A stretch of DNA of 33,529 nucleotides from Anaerolineae bacterium (GTDB taxonomy: Bacteria; Chloroflexota; Anaerolineae; B4-G1; SLSP01): the NCBI GenBank assembly GCA_026645815.1, contig JAPKMR010000039.1, positions 1 through 33,529 on the forward strand. The letters run 5' to 3'. The notes under the pieces were generated by a model that saw only the letters and a list, made by a program, of their open reading frames with translations, did not search any database and was not told the DNA's origin. The first letter of the stretch is position 1; each line of letters opens with the position of its first letter. The position numbers and the translations under genes were made by a program. Of this stretch, positions 32,750 to 33,529 are shown one piece after another.

Positions 32750-33313
32750 TCAAATCACGGACGTCCTACCGCATCGGGTGCACAGCTCCCCCCCCTGGTC
32801 GGCTCCCGATTGCTCACGAATATGCGTCACGAGCTCACGGTAGTTTTGACCACTGACCATGACGACAAAACCTAAAGCCCAACGAATCTGCCCTTGGGAT
32901 GTACGTACCGGAGAATAGTGCCAGAAGCTTAACCCCCGTGAGACCATCACAAATGTCGTGTCGCCTCTTGGATTGAACCGTGATGGGCGAGACCACGATA
33001 TCACATCTATAACTTCCGTCCAGGGTATCACACACCGGCGTACCAAATCTGTTTTGATCAAAAGTCCCTCTGGATGAATCTGCACCTCAGAGCAACTCAC
33101 ACAAGCGGCGAAGACAAAACTGACAATCATCAGGGTGACCACAGTGGTAATCAGGATCAGGTGCCAAATTGAAATAGATGAATTTTCGGGCGCTTCGAGA
33201 TAGGTCCACCAGAGTATGAGCGTCACGCTTCCAAAAACACCGCCGCTTATGAGTGCCGCTCCAGCATAACCCATTGCTGCTTTCTGCAAACGCTGATTGG
33301 TGTAAGTCAACAT
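32750..33313 (-). CDS. Membrane protein with PH-domain-like part (intact copy)
   Basis: From the ATG at 33313 the protein has 187 residues: two membrane helices (about 15-36 and 46-71) and then a soluble part with CSEVQIHPEGLLIKTDLVRRCVIPWTEVIDVISW. That pattern is typical of bacterial PH-like (bPH) domains. The frame is open to a GTG at 33346, but those codons overlap an Rhs fragment in another frame. The first 100 or so bases are duplicated almost exactly at 28108-28216. It follows an Rhs core fragment, so an immunity role is possible; the biochemical function is unknown. Confidence 0.65.
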   Translation of the reverse strand: MLTYTNQRLQKAAMGYAGAALISGGVFGSVTLILWWTYLEAPENSSISIWHLILITTVVTLMIVSFVFAACVSCSEVQIHPEGLLIKTDLVRRCVIPWTEVIDVISWSRPSRFNPRGDTTFVMVSRGLSFWHYSPVRTSQGQIRWALGFVVMVSGQNYRELVTHIREQSGADQGGELCTRCGRTSVI

Positions 33314-33335
33314 TGTGTCATCCAATGCCAAATCG

Positions 33336-33392
33336 TTGCAAGACACTCCCGCTGGTATCCGTGGCGAGGCTGATCGAGCTAAGATCGTCTAC
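33336..33392 (-). pseudogene. Short Rhs/YD-repeat fragment
   Basis: The minus strand reads VDDLSSISLATDTSGSVLQR, which matches the conserved Rhs stretch HLGSxSLATDxSG. It breaks off right where the PH-domain-like gene begins. It is the fourth Rhs core fragment of the array. Confidence 0.7.
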
Positions 33393-33458
33393 AGCAGCGA
33401 AATCCGATTACAGTATTATCGTATTCATGAAAAGATGAAAGTCAAGTCAGCCGTCTGG

Positions 33459-33529
33459 GTGGGTGCGTTTCAAAACGGGGGTGAAAATCTCAAGCGCCCC
33501 TACAGGGCGCAGAAAAAGTTGATTTTTGG
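33459..33529 (+). repeat. Hairpin-bearing intergenic repeat, copy cut by the window end
   Basis: GGGTGCGTTTCAAAACGGGG, then GCGCCCCTACAGGGCGC, then GTTGATTTTTGG match unit A at 16890-16960 nearly base for base, including the small inverted repeat. The window ends inside the left arm of the large stem. Confidence 0.85.

Overview
The window looks like chromosomal DNA of a Chloroflexota bacterium, most likely an Anaerolineae-type anaerobe. This rests on style, not on a marker gene: large lipoprotein solute-binding proteins with TPTPTP linkers, strong GGAGG ribosome binding sites, an oxygen-sensitive glycyl radical enzyme with its activase, SH3b/M23 proteins with helix-hairpin-helix tails, and decayed YD-repeat (Rhs) genes. 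No rRNA, tRNA or CRISPR array was seen.

Layout. (1) 1-856: poorly coding leader with one possible small protein. (2) 857-8359: a complete dipeptide/oligopeptide-type ABC transporter operon: binding lipoprotein, two permeases, two ATPases and a 67-residue membrane protein. The binding protein appears to have its family-5 domain in circularly permuted order. It ends at a strong hairpin. (3) 8515-11982, minus strand: trmD, an ECF sigma factor overlapping trmD, and a second family-5 binding lipoprotein. (4) 12098-16738, minus strand: a leaderless 894-residue M23 / SH3b x3 / glycosidase-like / HhH protein, a leaderless carbohydrate-binding-like partner, and mutM (fpg). (5) 16880-17230: two tandem copies of a hairpin-bearing intergenic repeat that recurs elsewhere in the window.

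(6) 17363-25593, plus strand, is the most interesting block. A split PEP-synthase-like pair (a phosphohistidine/substrate protein and a separate ATP-binding protein) precedes a FadR-type GntR regulator with a near-consensus promoter and an operator-like palindrome. A glycyl radical enzyme, its activating enzyme and a two-barrel FMN-binding-type protein follow. The gene set suggests an anaerobic catabolic route in which radical C-C or C-X cleavage works with ATP-dependent phosphorylation of a small substrate, perhaps aromatic. The substrate cannot be read from the sequence.

(7) 25677-27947, minus strand: a GH3 beta-glucosidase convergent with that block, sharing a bidirectional hairpin terminator. 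(8) 28066-33400, minus strand: an accessory graveyard of Rhs core fragments alternating with small AT-richer membrane proteins and one intact Rhs tip followed 24 bp later by a TPR membrane protein. This is the layout of displaced toxin-tip/immunity cassettes, and it contains a near-identical duplicated segment of a PH-domain-like membrane protein. The window ends inside another copy of the hairpin repeat.
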